A stretch of DNA of 58,942 nt, from positions 1 through 58,942 of the forward strand of contig CANRIP010000015.1 in assembly GCA_947630715.1 (NCBI GenBank), written 5' to 3'. Both the position numbers and the translations under genes were made by a program. Shown piece after piece: positions 43,318-53,206 of the stretch (position 1 is the stretch's first letter; each line of letters begins with the position of its first letter). This stretch comes from an uncultured Acetatifactor sp. (GTDB lineage Bacteria > Bacillota > Clostridia > Lachnospirales > Lachnospiraceae). Below the pieces are notes generated by a model. It was not told the origin of the DNA. It did no database searches and was given only the letters and a program-made list of their open reading frames with translations.

Positions 43318-45617
43318 AATGCCGTCCCTTTTCCTTTTTCCCTTTCGGATTCTTCACCGTGGCCGGAAACGTCCTGTGCCAGCCTTTCCCGCAGCAGGGT
43401 GTTCCTCTTTGTCACCGTCACATTTTTCACTGCATAGGCCAGCGCCTTTTTGGATCCCACGATCACAAGCGCCTTCTTAGCCCGGGTAATACCGGTATAA
43501 AGCAGATTTCTCTGAAGCATGACATAATGATTCATCAAAATGGGCATCACAACGATGGGATACTCGGAACCCTGCGCCTTGTGTATCGTTGTGGCATAAG
43601 CGTGTACCAGTTCGTCCAGCTCCGCCGCATCATAGCTGACATTCCTTCCGTCGAAATTCACGGTAAGCGTCCGATCTGTTTCATGGACCGATTCGATCCG
43701 GCCGATATCGCCGTTAAAAACTTCCTTATCGTAATTGTTCCTGATCTGCATCACCTTATCGCCCGCCCGGTATGCGTATCCGCTTCGGCGCAGGCATTCC
43801 CTGGCCATCATCGTCCTGCCCCGTCCCTGTATCCAAACCTCCTGTTCCGGAGGATTCAGCGTCTCCTGAAGGGAAAGGTTTAAATTCGTGGCCCCGGCCA
43901 CGCCCCTTTGCATCGGTGTAAGCACCTGGATCTGGGACGGATCCACATGGTAATACGCCGGCAGCTTTGTCCTGACCAGCTCCACAATCCGGGAAACGGC
44001 GGTTTCCGCATCCTCGTTTTCCATAAAAAAGAAATCCGCATGTTTGCCATTGCTTATATCCGGCATCTTTCCCCCGTTGATCCGATGGGCGTTCATAACG
44101 ATACGGCTCTCCTGCGCCTGGCGGAAGATTCGGGTCAGACGCACCACCGGGAAGGCGCCGGAATCAATCATATCCCGAAGGACATTCCCCGGCCCCACCG
44201 AGGGGAGCTGGTCGACGTCCCCCACCAGAATCAGCCGCATGGCGGGCGGAATGGCCTTGAGCAGCGCATTCATCAGAATGATATCTATCATGGAACATTC
44301 ATCCACAATCAGAACGTCTCCCTCCAGCGGGTTTTCCTCGTTTTTCTGATACCCCTCCGGCGGCTTGCATTCCAGCAGCCTGTGGATGGTCTTGGCCTCC
44401 ATTCCGGTGGCTTCGCTCATCCGCTTTGCCGCCCGTCCAGTGGGAGCCGCCAGCAATATTTTCAGCCCATATGCCCGATAGGCCGCGATAATGCCGTGAG
44501 TCGTGGTGGTTTTTCCGGTTCCGGGGCCGCCGGTCAGCACCATCACCTTGGCTGTGGCAGCCTGGCGGATGGCATCCGCCTGAATATCGTCATATTCCAT
44601 GCCGGTCTTTTCCTGAATGGCATTCACATCCACGGAAAGCGCCTGGTTCCCCGTACGGTTTCGGGCCTCCAGCAGTCTCTCGTACAGCCTGTCTCCCGCG
44701 GGCGATGCCGCCAGCTTTCTCAGCTTGCCGGCTACGCCCCTCTCCGCATAATAAAAAGGGGGTAAATAGATGGGCGCCAGGACGTTCCCCTCCTCATCCG
44801 TACGGACAATATTTTTTTCCAGAATCAATTCCCTGTTCTTGAGCATCTCGTCCATGGTCATGACCACCGTCTCCGGCGAGGCTTCCAGAAGTTCCGAGGC
44901 TTTCTGGATCAACTGCTGTTTCTCCCCATAGACATGGCCCTCATTGGACAGCTCCGAGAGCGTATACATCAGGCCGCTGCGCAGACGGACATAGGATTCC
45001 TTGCGAAATCCCAGTTTCATGGCGATTTGATCCGCCGTTTTAAACCCAATCCCCCAGATATCGTCCGCCAACCGATAGGGATTTTCCTTCATTACGGCAA
45101 TACTGCCGCTTTCATACTGTTTGTAAATTTTCGCCGCGTAGGATGTGGAGACCTGATGCTCCTGAAGAAAGAGCATGATGTTCTTGACTTCTTTCTGTTT
45201 CTGCCAGGATTCGGCGATCATCTGCACACGTTTCCTGCCGATGCCCTCGATCTCGATCAACAGCTCCACGTTGTCCTCGATCACCGCGAACGTCTCCGCG
45301 CCAAACTTCTGTACAATCTTTTTCGCATATTTCGGCCCCACGCCTTTAATCAGGCCGGAGCCCAGGTATTTCTCCATGCCGTATACGGTAGCCGGAAGGG
45401 TTTCCTCCCAGTTTTGGGCCACAAACTGCCTCCCGTATTTGGCGTCTACCTTCCATTCTCCCTCGGCCACCAGGACAGAACCCACGTTGACATCTATCAT
45501 ATTGCCGATTACCGGCACCAGTTCACTGTAATTCTTGACCCTGCACTTCAGGACAGAGTAGCCGTTTTCCGGGTTTTGATAAGTAATCCGCTCTACCACG
45601 CAGCGGATCTTTTGCAT
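43314..45617 (-). CDS. recD2: ATP-dependent DNA helicase RecD2
   Basis: This 767-residue helicase starts at 45617 (MQKIRCVVERITYQNPENGY), with GGGAGG 8 bases upstream. Two other ATGs further upstream have poor sites. The long N-terminal OB and helix-hairpin-helix region (GLIKGVGPKYAKKIVQKFG) marks RecD2 rather than RecBCD RecD. Superfamily 1 motifs include TGGPGTGKTTTTHG (about 363-376), DECSMID and ATTIHKAQGSEYPIV. It acts in DNA repair or replication stress. It is translationally coupled to a response regulator, which is unusual. Confidence 0.95.
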   Translation of the reverse strand: MQKIRCVVERITYQNPENGYSVLKCRVKNYSELVPVIGNMIDVNVGSVLVAEGEWKVDAKYGRQFVAQNWEETLPATVYGMEKYLGSGLIKGVGPKYAKKIVQKFGAETFAVIEDNVELLIEIEGIGRKRVQMIAESWQKQKEVKNIMLFLQEHQVSTSYAAKIYKQYESGSIAVMKENPYRLADDIWGIGFKTADQIAMKLGFRKESYVRLRSGLMYTLSELSNEGHVYGEKQQLIQKASELLEASPETVVMTMDEMLKNRELILEKNIVRTDEEGNVLAPIYLPPFYYAERGVAGKLRKLAASPAGDRLYERLLEARNRTGNQALSVDVNAIQEKTGMEYDDIQADAIRQAATAKVMVLTGGPGTGKTTTTHGIIAAYRAYGLKILLAAPTGRAAKRMSEATGMEAKTIHRLLECKPPEGYQKNEENPLEGDVLIVDECSMIDIILMNALLKAIPPAMRLILVGDVDQLPSVGPGNVLRDMIDSGAFPVVRLTRIFRQAQESRIVMNAHRINGGKMPDISNGKHADFFFMENEDAETAVSRIVELVRTKLPAYYHVDPSQIQVLTPMQRGVAGATNLNLSLQETLNPPEQEVWIQGRGRTMMARECLRRSGYAYRAGDKVMQIRNNYDKEVFNGDIGRIESVHETDRTLTVNFDGRNVSYDAAELDELVHAYATTIHKAQGSEYPIVVMPILMNHYVMLQRNLLYTGITRAKKALVIVGSKKALAYAVKNVTVTKRNTLLRERLAQDVSGHGEESEREKGKGTAL

Positions 45618-45737
45618 ACAAGCCGCCTCCCTTTGCGTTACCGCCGCAGTTTCCCATCCCTTTGACATGCCCTCCGCCATGCCCCAAACCAGGCCGCTCC
45701 TGGGCCAAAACGTTCCCCTCAGGCCGATGGCAAAACC

Positions 45738-46520
45738 TTACCGGTCGCTCTTTTTGATAATGTCGGAAACTTCATGCAGGGATATGAATGCCGTGGGATC
45801 AATGTCATGTACGATCTTTTTTAACTTGTTAATCTGAAAATAATTCATGATAAAGTAAATAATATCCTTGCTTTCCTTGGAATAACCGCCCACAGCCTTT
45901 ACGATTGTTCCGCTGGATTGAAAATTCTCCGTCAAAGCGTCGGATATTGTGTCGGCTTTTGTTGTGACAATCATAGCGCACTTCGATTTGTCGATTCCCT
46001 CCACCACAAAATCCACCGTTTTGGAACCGATGGAAATCCCGATCTTTTTTGCAAACATCACGGATAACACATCGATTCCGTCTATGGCTCCGCCAAACCG
46101 GATGGTCAGGCCGCTGCCGATTCCGGAAATCACACCGCCGAAGATCGCGCACAAAAGCAGATCCGACCCCGCCAGGGGAGAAAGAAAGGAGACATCGATC
46201 GGCAAAACCTCCATAATCAGAAACGACATCAGAGAATACACCGCCACTGTATACAGGGAATACACCGTAAAGACAGCACCTTCCCGGCGCAGTCCCACCA
46301 GAAAAATGGGAACATTCAACACAATCAAAAACAGCGATCAGGTCAGATGCTCAGGGGTTATCTGGTCAAGCAGCATAGAAAGCCCCGATATCCCGCTGTC
46401 ATACAGTTTCACCGGAAAAAGAAATATCGTAACGCCAAAGGCATTGATCATCCCTGCCAGCGTCAGCGCAAGAAAAATTCTGGGATCCAGTTCCTTCCAA
46501 ACTGATTTTAACCGATTCAA
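45738..46520 (-). pseudogene. YitT family membrane protein, broken by an in-frame TGA
   Basis: Reading from TTG at 46520, the frame gives MNRLKSVWKELDPRIFLALT and FGVTIFLFPVKLYDSGISGL, the YitT N-terminus. It meets TGA at 46338-46340 after PEHLT and continues in the same frame as SLFLIVLNVPIFLVGLRREG, then helices and the C-terminal DUF2179 domain (IDKSKCAMIVTTKADTISDA) to the stop at 45738. No frameshift is needed: one substitution (for example CGA to TGA) explains it. It could be a true nonsense mutation or a sequencing error. Function of the family is poorly known. Confidence 0.8.
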
Positions 46521-46541
46521 CCCTGTCCGTCTCCTTACACA

Positions 46542-46588
46542 TGATACAGCTTATTCTGTATCATAGCATACACATGACGAAATGTAAA
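46542..46588 (-). promoter_or_regulatory. Promoter and inverted-repeat operator of the YitT-family gene
   Basis: On the minus strand, TTTACA (46583-46588), a 17-base spacer and TATGAT (46560-46565). The perfect inverted repeat TGATACAG-N6-CTGTATCA (46542-46563) overlaps the -10 box and the transcription start, a repressor-like position. Confidence 0.65.
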
Positions 46589-46629
46589 GAAATGCCCGTC
46601 AGGGACAAGGGTTGGGATACTCCGCGTAC

Positions 46630-46646
46630 TTTACATCCATTTTACA
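46630..46646 (+). promoter_or_regulatory. PhoP/PhoB-type box upstream of pstS
   Basis: Two direct repeats of TTTACA (46630-46635 and 46641-46646) are spaced 11 bases start to start, as in PhoP boxes of Firmicutes. The site is 80 bases before pstS. No clear -10 was found. Confidence 0.6.
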
Positions 46647-46726
46647 CAATCGCGATAACGGATTTGATGTTACGGGACTAACATACAGTTGTACCTGAAA
46701 AGAAAAAAGCAAAGGAGAAATGGAAG

Positions 46727-47536
46727 ATGAAGAAACTATTTTCACTCATTCTTACAGCAGTTTTGGCAATTTCGATGCTTGCCGGATGCTCCGGAAACCG
46801 AACAGGAGGCATCGTCAACACGGACGGCTCCACTTCCATGGCGGACGTAATGGGCGCGCTGACCGAGGCATTTCGGGAAAGGGAGCCGAATATCACCGTC
46901 AACTACTCCGGCACCGGTTCCGGCTCCGGCATCAGCGGCGTACTGGACGGCACCTGCGACATCGGCCTTTCCAGCCGTGAGCTGAAACAGGAGGAAATGG
47001 AACAGGGCGCGGTGGCCCATGTGGTTGCTCTGGATGGCGTGGCTGTCGTGGTAAACCCGAAAAATACCGTAACGGATTTAACTACGGAACAAATCGCGGA
47101 GATTTTCACCGGAAAGATCACGAACTGGTCCGAGCTTGGCGGCGCGGACGCGCCCATCGCAGTATACGGCCGTGAAGATGGCTCCGGAACACGCAGCGCC
47201 TTTGAGGAAATCGTGGGGGTGGAAGGCGCCTGCGTCTACACCAACGAGTACGGCTCCACCGGCGATGTCATCGGCAATGTCGCCTCCAATGAAAACGCCA
47301 TCGGATATGCCTCCCTCTCTGCCGTGGACAGCAGCGTCACCGCCGCAAAGGTAAACGGCGTTTCCCCCAGCGAAGCAACCGTCAAGGATGGAAGCTATAC
47401 CATCCAGCGCCCTTTTGTAATGGTTACAAAGGAAGACGTGGAGCTTTCTCAGGCGGCACAGGCATTCCTGGATTTCGCATCCAGCCCGGAAGCAGCCCCG
47501 TACATTACCGCAGCCGGCGCTGTGTATCCAAACTGA
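46727..47536 (+). CDS. pstS: Phosphate ABC transporter substrate-binding lipoprotein PstS
   Basis: This 269-residue protein has a signal peptide with lipobox LAGC (Cys21), then GSTSMADVMGALTEAF and NYSGTGSGSGISGVLDGTCD, which form the phosphate-binding site, and YGREDGSGTRSAFEE. It captures phosphate for PstCAB. AAGGAG precedes the ATG. It is first in pstSCAB-phoU behind a Pho box. Confidence 0.95.
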   Translation: MKKLFSLILTAVLAISMLAGCSGNRTGGIVNTDGSTSMADVMGALTEAFREREPNITVNYSGTGSGSGISGVLDGTCDIGLSSRELKQEEMEQGAVAHVVALDGVAVVVNPKNTVTDLTTEQIAEIFTGKITNWSELGGADAPIAVYGREDGSGTRSAFEEIVGVEGACVYTNEYGSTGDVIGNVASNENAIGYASLSAVDSSVTAAKVNGVSPSEATVKDGSYTIQRPFVMVTKEDVELSQAAQAFLDFASSPEAAPYITAAGAVYPN

Positions 47537-47537
47537 T

Positions 47538-48410
47538 ATGAAAAAGGGAAAATCAAAAGCGGTAGAGAGGACCATGCAGGTCCTTTTTACCCTATGCGGA
47601 CTGGCAGCGGTGGGGTTGGTCCTGCTCATCACCATATACCTAATTATTTCCGGACTTCCGGCAATACAAAACATTGGCCTTTTTCAGTTCCTTTTTGGAA
47701 AGACGTGGGCTGCGGGCCGGGATCAGTACGGGATCTTGCCCCTGATCCTGACTTCCATATGCGGTACAGCCGGAGCGATCGTCATCGGCGTACCCATCGG
47801 CTTTTTCACAGCGGTATTTCTTGCCAAGGTTGCACCGAAAAACATCTCAAATGTCATTCGCCCGGCAATCAGCCTGTTGGCGGGCATTCCATCGGTGGTC
47901 TATGGCCTTGTGGGGATGTGCGTCCTGGTTCCGGCCCTGCGAAACTGGCTGCATCTGCCTGCCGGAGACAGTCTGCTGGCTGCGATCATTGTACTGGCAA
48001 TTATGATCCTGCCCTCCATCATCTCCCTTTCAGAGACAGCTCTGGAAACGGTTCCAAAGGAATATGAAGAAGCATCCCTGGCCTTGGGCGCCACCAAACT
48101 GGAAACGTACTTCCGCGTTTCCGTTCCGGCGGCCAGAAGCGGTATCGCGACCGCAGTTGTACTGGGGATCGGACGGGCAGTCGGAGAGACTATGGCCATT
48201 ATGATGGTGGCGGGAAACGTGGCCAATATGCCGGCGCTTACGCGCTCTGTGCGCTTTCTCACCACCGGTATTTCCATTGAGTTAAACTACTCCCAGGACG
48301 GGAGCCTTCAGCGGCAGGCGCTGTTTTCCATCGGCCTGGTGCTGTTCCTCTTTATCATGCTGATCAACGGCTTTTTGAACCTTGTGTTAAAACGGGAAAA
48401 GGAGGGTTGA
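47538..48410 (+). CDS. pstC: Phosphate ABC transporter permease PstC
   Basis: This 290-residue permease has six membrane helices. ISLLAGIPSVVYGLVGMCVL and the coupling loop EEASLALGATKLETYFRVSV are typical of PstC, and WAAGRDQYGILPLILTS is the conserved periplasmic start of the domain. It begins one base after the pstS stop. Confidence 0.95.
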   Translation: MKKGKSKAVERTMQVLFTLCGLAAVGLVLLITIYLIISGLPAIQNIGLFQFLFGKTWAAGRDQYGILPLILTSICGTAGAIVIGVPIGFFTAVFLAKVAPKNISNVIRPAISLLAGIPSVVYGLVGMCVLVPALRNWLHLPAGDSLLAAIIVLAIMILPSIISLSETALETVPKEYEEASLALGATKLETYFRVSVPAARSGIATAVVLGIGRAVGETMAIMMVAGNVANMPALTRSVRFLTTGISIELNYSQDGSLQRQALFSIGLVLFLFIMLINGFLNLVLKREKEG

Positions 48411-48411
48411 C

Positions 48412-49251
48412 ATGAGACGAAAGATCTATGAAATCACAGGCAGAACCCTCCTGTACGGATGTGCGGCGATTACCGCCGGACTGCTCTTGTTTCTCATCGG
48501 ATATATTCTTTTCCAAGGCGTCGGAGGAATCAGTTGGCGGTTTTTATCCACCGCCGAGAGCGTCATCAACGGTACCGTGGGCGTTCTGCCCGCAATCAAA
48601 AATACGGTTTTTGTCATTCTGGTATCTTTGGTTGTAGCGCTGCCACTGGGTGTGGGTGCGGCAGTCTATCTCACCGAATACGCCCGGAATCGGCGGTTTG
48701 TGGCGGCAATTGAGTTCGCTTCCGAAACGCTGGCGGGAATCCCGTCCATCATCTACGCTCTCGTTGGCGTGATTCTTTTCTGCACAGCGATGAAACTTCA
48801 AAAGACCCTGCTGGCCGGTTCCCTGACACTGGCAATCATGATCTTGCCAACCATCATACGGTCCACGCAGGAAAGCCTGAAAACAGTACCACAATCCTAC
48901 CGGGAGGGCGCGCTTGGACTGGGAAGCGGAAAATGGCATATGATTCGCACAGTTGTCCTGCCCTCCTCCGTTGACGGCATTGTGACAGGATGTATCCTCG
49001 CCGTAGGCCGTGTGGTGGGAGAAAGCGCAGTGCTCATGTATACTGCCGGGATGAGTATGGCGATGCAAAGTTTCTCGATCGACCGGCTGGCTGGCGCGTC
49101 AGGGGCCACTCTCACCGTGGCGCTTTACCATTATGCCAAGGAAAACGCTGATTTTGCAAGTGCCTTTTCCATTGCTACCATCCTGCTGATCCTGACGGTG
49201 ATCATCAATTTTTTGGCAAGTTTTCTTGGGAAAAAACTAAGGAGAGACTGA
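48412..49251 (+). CDS. pstA: Phosphate ABC transporter permease PstA
   Basis: This 279-residue permease has ETLAGIPSIIYALVGVILFC and the coupling loop REGALGLGSGKWHMIRTVVL. It forms the channel with PstC. It starts one base after the pstC stop and has AGGAGG within the pstC end. Confidence 0.95.
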   Translation: MRRKIYEITGRTLLYGCAAITAGLLLFLIGYILFQGVGGISWRFLSTAESVINGTVGVLPAIKNTVFVILVSLVVALPLGVGAAVYLTEYARNRRFVAAIEFASETLAGIPSIIYALVGVILFCTAMKLQKTLLAGSLTLAIMILPTIIRSTQESLKTVPQSYREGALGLGSGKWHMIRTVVLPSSVDGIVTGCILAVGRVVGESAVLMYTAGMSMAMQSFSIDRLAGASGATLTVALYHYAKENADFASAFSIATILLILTVIINFLASFLGKKLRRD

Positions 49252-49254
49252 TCT

Positions 49255-50013
49255 ATGGCTGAAACAATTCTTTCTGCAAGGCATCTGGACTTTTATTACG
49301 GCGAAACACACGCCCTGAAGGACATTTGCCTGGATATTCCCGAACACAATATCACCGCTCTGATTGGGCCTTCCGGATGCGGGAAATCCACCTTTCTGCG
49401 GACGATCAACCGAATGAACGACTTGATCAAAGGGGTGAAAGTGACCGGCTCCCTTACTTATCGCGGGGAGGAAGTCTATGCGCCCGGCCGGGATGTGACG
49501 GAACTTCGCAAGAATATCGGCATGGTTTTCCAGAAACCAAACCCGTTTCCCATGTCCATTTACGACAATGTGGCCTACGGTCCGCGCACCCACGGAATCC
49601 GTGGGAAAGCCAAGCTGGACGATATTGTGGAGCAATCTCTGCGGGATGCGGCGATTTGGGACGAAATAAAAGACCGACTGAAAAAGAATGCGCTGGGACT
49701 TTCCGGCGGACAGCAGCAACGTCTCTGTATTGCCCGCGCCCTGGCGGTAAAGCCGGACGTCCTTCTGATGGACGAATCCACCTCGGCTCTGGATCCGATC
49801 TCCACTTCTAAAATTGAGGATTTGGCGATGGAACTGAAAAAAGAATATACCATTGTCATTGTCACCCACAATATGCAGCAAGCGGTACGAATTTCAGATC
49901 GGACGGCGTTTTTTCTTTTGGGAGAGCTTGTAGAATACGGGGATACGGAAAAAATATTTTCAAACCCCACGGACAGGCGCACAGAGGATTATATCACAGG
50001 GAGGTTTGGATGA
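49255..50013 (+). CDS. pstB: Phosphate ABC transporter ATPase PstB
   Basis: This 252-residue ATPase has Walker [20 protein letters not shown], signature [18 protein letters not shown] and Walker [16 protein letters not shown]. The RTINRMNDL stretch and [17 protein letters not shown] are specific for PstB. It lies 3 bases after pstA. Confidence 0.96.
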   Translation: MAETILSARHLDFYYGETHALKDICLDIPEHNITALIGPSGCGKSTFLRTINRMNDLIKGVKVTGSLTYRGEEVYAPGRDVTELRKNIGMVFQKPNPFPMSIYDNVAYGPRTHGIRGKAKLDDIVEQSLRDAAIWDEIKDRLKKNALGLSGGQQQRLCIARALAVKPDVLLMDESTSALDPISTSKIEDLAMELKKEYTIVIVTHNMQQAVRISDRTAFFLLGELVEYGDTEKIFSNPTDRRTEDYITGRFG

Positions 50014-50669
50014 TGAGAATACGGTTTGACGAACAGTTGAACACGCTGGGACAGGAGCTTATCCGGATGGGGGCGTTGTGTGAGGAAGTGATTTCTCTTG
50101 CGGCTTCCGCTCTGATTCAAAAGGACGATGCGCTGGCTGCCAAAATTGCGCCGCTGGATCGCCAGATCGATGAAAAAGAGCGGCAGATCGAATCTATGTG
50201 TCTGCGGCTTTTGCTTCAACAGCAGCCGGTGGCGCGGGATCTGCGACAGATATCTGCTGCCTTAAAAATGGTGACGGATATGGAACGGATCGGAGATCAG
50301 GCGGAGGACATTGCTGAAATCCTGCCTTTTTTGAATGACAGGACACTTCCCGAGCATATCCAGATTCGGGAAATGGCAAAGGAAACGTCCAAAATGGTAA
50401 CAGACAGTGTGGACGCTTATGTGAAACAGGATACTTCTCTGGCGGAAAGGGTCATCGCTTCCGACGATATTGTAGATGATTATTTTATCGAAATCAAAAA
50501 CAGTCTGATTTCCCTGATTGCGCAAAATCCAACTGAGGGGGAATACGCCCTTGACCTTTTGATGGCGGCAAAGTATTTTGAAAGAATAGGAGATCATGCC
50601 ACAAACATTGCCGGCTGGGTGTTGTTTGCCGTTGTTGGGGAAAAAACCGGGGGACAGCCCACAGATTGA
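50010..50669 (+). CDS. phoU: Phosphate signalling protein PhoU
   Basis: This 219-residue protein is made of two three-helix bundles. [20 protein letters not shown] (about 73-92) and [19 protein letters not shown] are the paired PhoU metal-binding motifs. It links PstB activity to the PhoR kinase. The ATG at 50010 overlaps the pstB stop; the next ATG at 50013 is equally placed with respect to GGGAGG and would give the more typical MRIRFDEQL start. Confidence 0.94.
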   Translation: MMRIRFDEQLNTLGQELIRMGALCEEVISLAASALIQKDDALAAKIAPLDRQIDEKERQIESMCLRLLLQQQPVARDLRQISAALKMVTDMERIGDQAEDIAEILPFLNDRTLPEHIQIREMAKETSKMVTDSVDAYVKQDTSLAERVIASDDIVDDYFIEIKNSLISLIAQNPTEGEYALDLLMAAKYFERIGDHATNIAGWVLFAVVGEKTGGQPTD

Positions 50670-50693
50670 AAATACGCAAAAATGTGTTATGAT
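50666..50693 (+). promoter_or_regulatory. Sigma-A promoter of phoP-phoR
   Basis: TTGAAA (50666-50671), a 16-base spacer and TATGAT (50688-50693) lie between phoU and the regulator gene; the -35 box overlaps the phoU stop. Confidence 0.65.
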
Positions 50694-50757
50694 AGTATGG
50701 ACTTGTACCGGCAGTGAAATCTGCCTGTTTTCCGTTCCCTGAAAGGAAGTGAACCTC

Positions 50758-51426
50758 TTGATTTTCTGTGTGGAAGACGACAACGGAATCCGGGATTTAA
50801 TGCTGTATACTCTAAACACCGCAGGCTTTGAGGCCCGGGGCTTTTCGGACGGGGCCTCATTTTGGGACGCATTTCGCAGCCAAAGCCCGGAACTGGTGCT
50901 TCTGGATATCATGCTCCCCGGCGAGGACGGCATCTGTATCTTGAAACGGCTGCGATCGGAAGGGAGCCAGGTTCCGGTCATTATGGCTACGGCGAAAGGA
51001 ACCGAATACGATAAAGTCATCGGTCTCGATTTGGGAGCGGACGATTATCTTGCAAAGCCTTTTGGCATGATGGAAATGATGTCCCGCGTGAAAGCGGTAC
51101 TCCGCCGCGTATCTCAATCTGCTCAAAGCGGGGTACTGTCCCACTGTGGGATACAGATGGATACTGCGCAGCATATGGTAACGGCAGACGGGACACAGAC
51201 AGAACTTACCTTTAAGGAATATGAACTGCTACGAAAATTTATGGAAAACCCCGGGCGGGTGTTCACACGGGAGCAGCTCTTAACAAGTATATGGAGCGAC
51301 GCCTACATCGGAGAAACCCGCACGGTGGATGTCCATATCGGTACGCTGCGGACAAAGCTGGGGCGGTGCGGCTGCCTCATTGAAACCGTACGGGGCGTTG
51401 GTTATCGGTTGGGGGCGGAGAAATGA
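50758..51426 (+). CDS. phoP: Phosphate response regulator PhoP/PhoB
   Basis: The likely start is the TTG at 50758 (MIFCVEDDNGIRDLMLYTLN in translation) with AAAGGAAG about 10 bases upstream; a GTG at 50749 is too close to that site. The 222-residue protein has a receiver (LVLLDIMLPGEDG, DDYLAKPFGMMEMMSRV) and a winged-helix domain (LTFKEYELLRKFMENPGRVF, VRGVGYRLGAE). It follows pstSCAB-phoU and should bind the Pho box at 46630. Confidence 0.88.
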   Translation: MIFCVEDDNGIRDLMLYTLNTAGFEARGFSDGASFWDAFRSQSPELVLLDIMLPGEDGICILKRLRSEGSQVPVIMATAKGTEYDKVIGLDLGADDYLAKPFGMMEMMSRVKAVLRRVSQSAQSGVLSHCGIQMDTAQHMVTADGTQTELTFKEYELLRKFMENPGRVFTREQLLTSIWSDAYIGETRTVDVHIGTLRTKLGRCGCLIETVRGVGYRLGAEK

Positions 51427-53087
51427 CAAAACGAATTTTCAGATCCATCTGTCTGGTGGCGATTGCGGTTTTTCTTGCCTCCGTGGCATTGTTTCTGGGA
51501 GTACTGTATGACTATTTTGGAAATGTTCAGCAAAATGGATTGAGAACACAAACAGAACTGGCCGCACAGGGCGTCCAGGCGGCGGGCGCGGAATTTTTTG
51601 AAGGCCTTGCCCCAAAAGGCTACCGTATTTCATGGATCAGCGCGGAGGGCACAGTGCTGTATGACAGCGAAACGGATTCCTCTGAAATGGAAAATCACCT
51701 CTCCCGGGAGGAAATCAAAGAGGCGCTGGAATCCGGCTACGGGGAAAGCTCCCGATACTCCGTTACATTGATGGAACGTACGCTTTACAGCGCGAAACGG
51801 CTTCCCGATGGGACGGTGATCCGGCTTTCCGTGGCGCAGAGTACGCTCTTTATGCTGCTCCTTGGAATGACGCAGCCTATCAGCATCATCATTGTGACCG
51901 CCATCGGCTTTTCTTTCTGGCTGGCCCATCGTCTTTCCAAAAACATTACCGCTCCCTTAAATCAGTTGAATTTGGACGATCCGCTCTCCAACGAGGGATA
52001 TGACGAGCTCTCGCCGCTTCTCCGCCGGATCGATGCTCAGCAGCGGCAAATCCGGCGGCAGGAAAAAGAATTGCGGCAAAAACAGGAGGAATTTGAGGCC
52101 GTTACAGAAAATATGGCAGAAGGTATCCTGCTGCTGAATACAAAAGGCATCATTTTAGGAATCAACCGCTCCGCGGAAAATCTTTTCGGAGCTACCCACG
52201 CATGTATCGGCAAGCACATTTTATCGGTGAATCGCAGCACAGAAATATCAGAACTTCTTTCAGAAATAGAGCAAGGAGTGCGAACAGAAAAAATCATAGA
52301 CTTAAGCGGCAGGAAATACCAGTTTGCCGTCAGCCCTGTCAGTGAAAGCGGAAATATTTCCGGCGCCGTTCTTCTCATCCTTGATGTTACGGAGAAAGAA
52401 CAGGCCGAACAAATGCGCCGGGAATTTACGGCGAATGTGTCCCATGAACTGAAAACGCCGCTGCATACCATCGCAGGATGCGCGGAGCTTTTGGAAAACG
52501 GCATGGTACGTTCTGAAGACACGGCCCGGTTCTATTCTCAGATCCGAAACGAAACCGGTCGTATGATCGCTTTAGTAGAAGATATTATTCGCCTGTCCCA
52601 TCTGGATGAAGGCGCGGAGGATATGAAACGGGAGCGCGTCAATCTTTATACGTTGGCCGCCGAAACACTCAGACTGCTTTCCGGCGAGGCGGAAAATGCC
52701 GGCGTTTCCATCGGCATCGATGGAGAAAACGCCATGGTGGACGGCGTACCGCAGCTTCTTGAGAGCATCATTTATAATCTCACGGACAACGCGATCAAAT
52801 ATAACCGGCGGGGCGGGACGGTGAGGATAACCGTGGACTGTTTCACGGGCGGCGTCCGCCTTTGTGTAGCAGACACAGGGATCGGTATTCCGAAAGAACA
52901 TCAGGAACGGGTTTTCCAACGGTTTTACCGGGTAGATAAAAGCCGTTCCAAAGAGCTTGGAGGTACGGGTTTGGGATTGTCTATCGTCAAACACGCGGCA
53001 AGACTGCATCATGCAAAAATCGATCTGCAAAGCGTGGAAGGAGAAGGCACAACCGTTACCGTTATGTTCCCGGAGGCAAAAGAATAA
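51423..53087 (+). CDS. phoR: Phosphate sensor histidine kinase PhoR
   Basis: This 554-residue kinase starts in the phoP stop (ATGA). It has two membrane helices (about 8-30 and 140-165) around an extracytoplasmic domain, a HAMP-like segment, a PAS domain (about 215-320), the H-box NVSHELKTPLHTIAGCAELL, the N-box ESIIYNLTDNAIKYNRRGG and the G-boxes DTGIGIP and GGTGLGLSIVKHAA. It senses phosphate status through PstSCAB/PhoU. Confidence 0.92.
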   Translation: MTKRIFRSICLVAIAVFLASVALFLGVLYDYFGNVQQNGLRTQTELAAQGVQAAGAEFFEGLAPKGYRISWISAEGTVLYDSETDSSEMENHLSREEIKEALESGYGESSRYSVTLMERTLYSAKRLPDGTVIRLSVAQSTLFMLLLGMTQPISIIIVTAIGFSFWLAHRLSKNITAPLNQLNLDDPLSNEGYDELSPLLRRIDAQQRQIRRQEKELRQKQEEFEAVTENMAEGILLLNTKGIILGINRSAENLFGATHACIGKHILSVNRSTEISELLSEIEQGVRTEKIIDLSGRKYQFAVSPVSESGNISGAVLLILDVTEKEQAEQMRREFTANVSHELKTPLHTIAGCAELLENGMVRSEDTARFYSQIRNETGRMIALVEDIIRLSHLDEGAEDMKRERVNLYTLAAETLRLLSGEAENAGVSIGIDGENAMVDGVPQLLESIIYNLTDNAIKYNRRGGTVRITVDCFTGGVRLCVADTGIGIPKEHQERVFQRFYRVDKSRSKELGGTGLGLSIVKHAARLHHAKIDLQSVEGEGTTVTVMFPEAKE

Positions 53088-53206
53088 CAAGACCCTGCAT
53101 AATAGCGGAGCCTCCCGTTCATGCTGTCTCAAAATTCCTTCTGAAACGCCTTGATCGGTTCCTCAGCGGTAAACGCCAGAAACCAGGGATGTTTCCCCTC
53201 CAGGGA

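Noticed and set aside
46338..46340. Selenocysteine or other recoding at the YitT TGA
   Set aside because: No selenium-insertion hairpin was seen, no selenoprotein precedent is known to me for this family, and TGA is an ordinary stop throughout the window.
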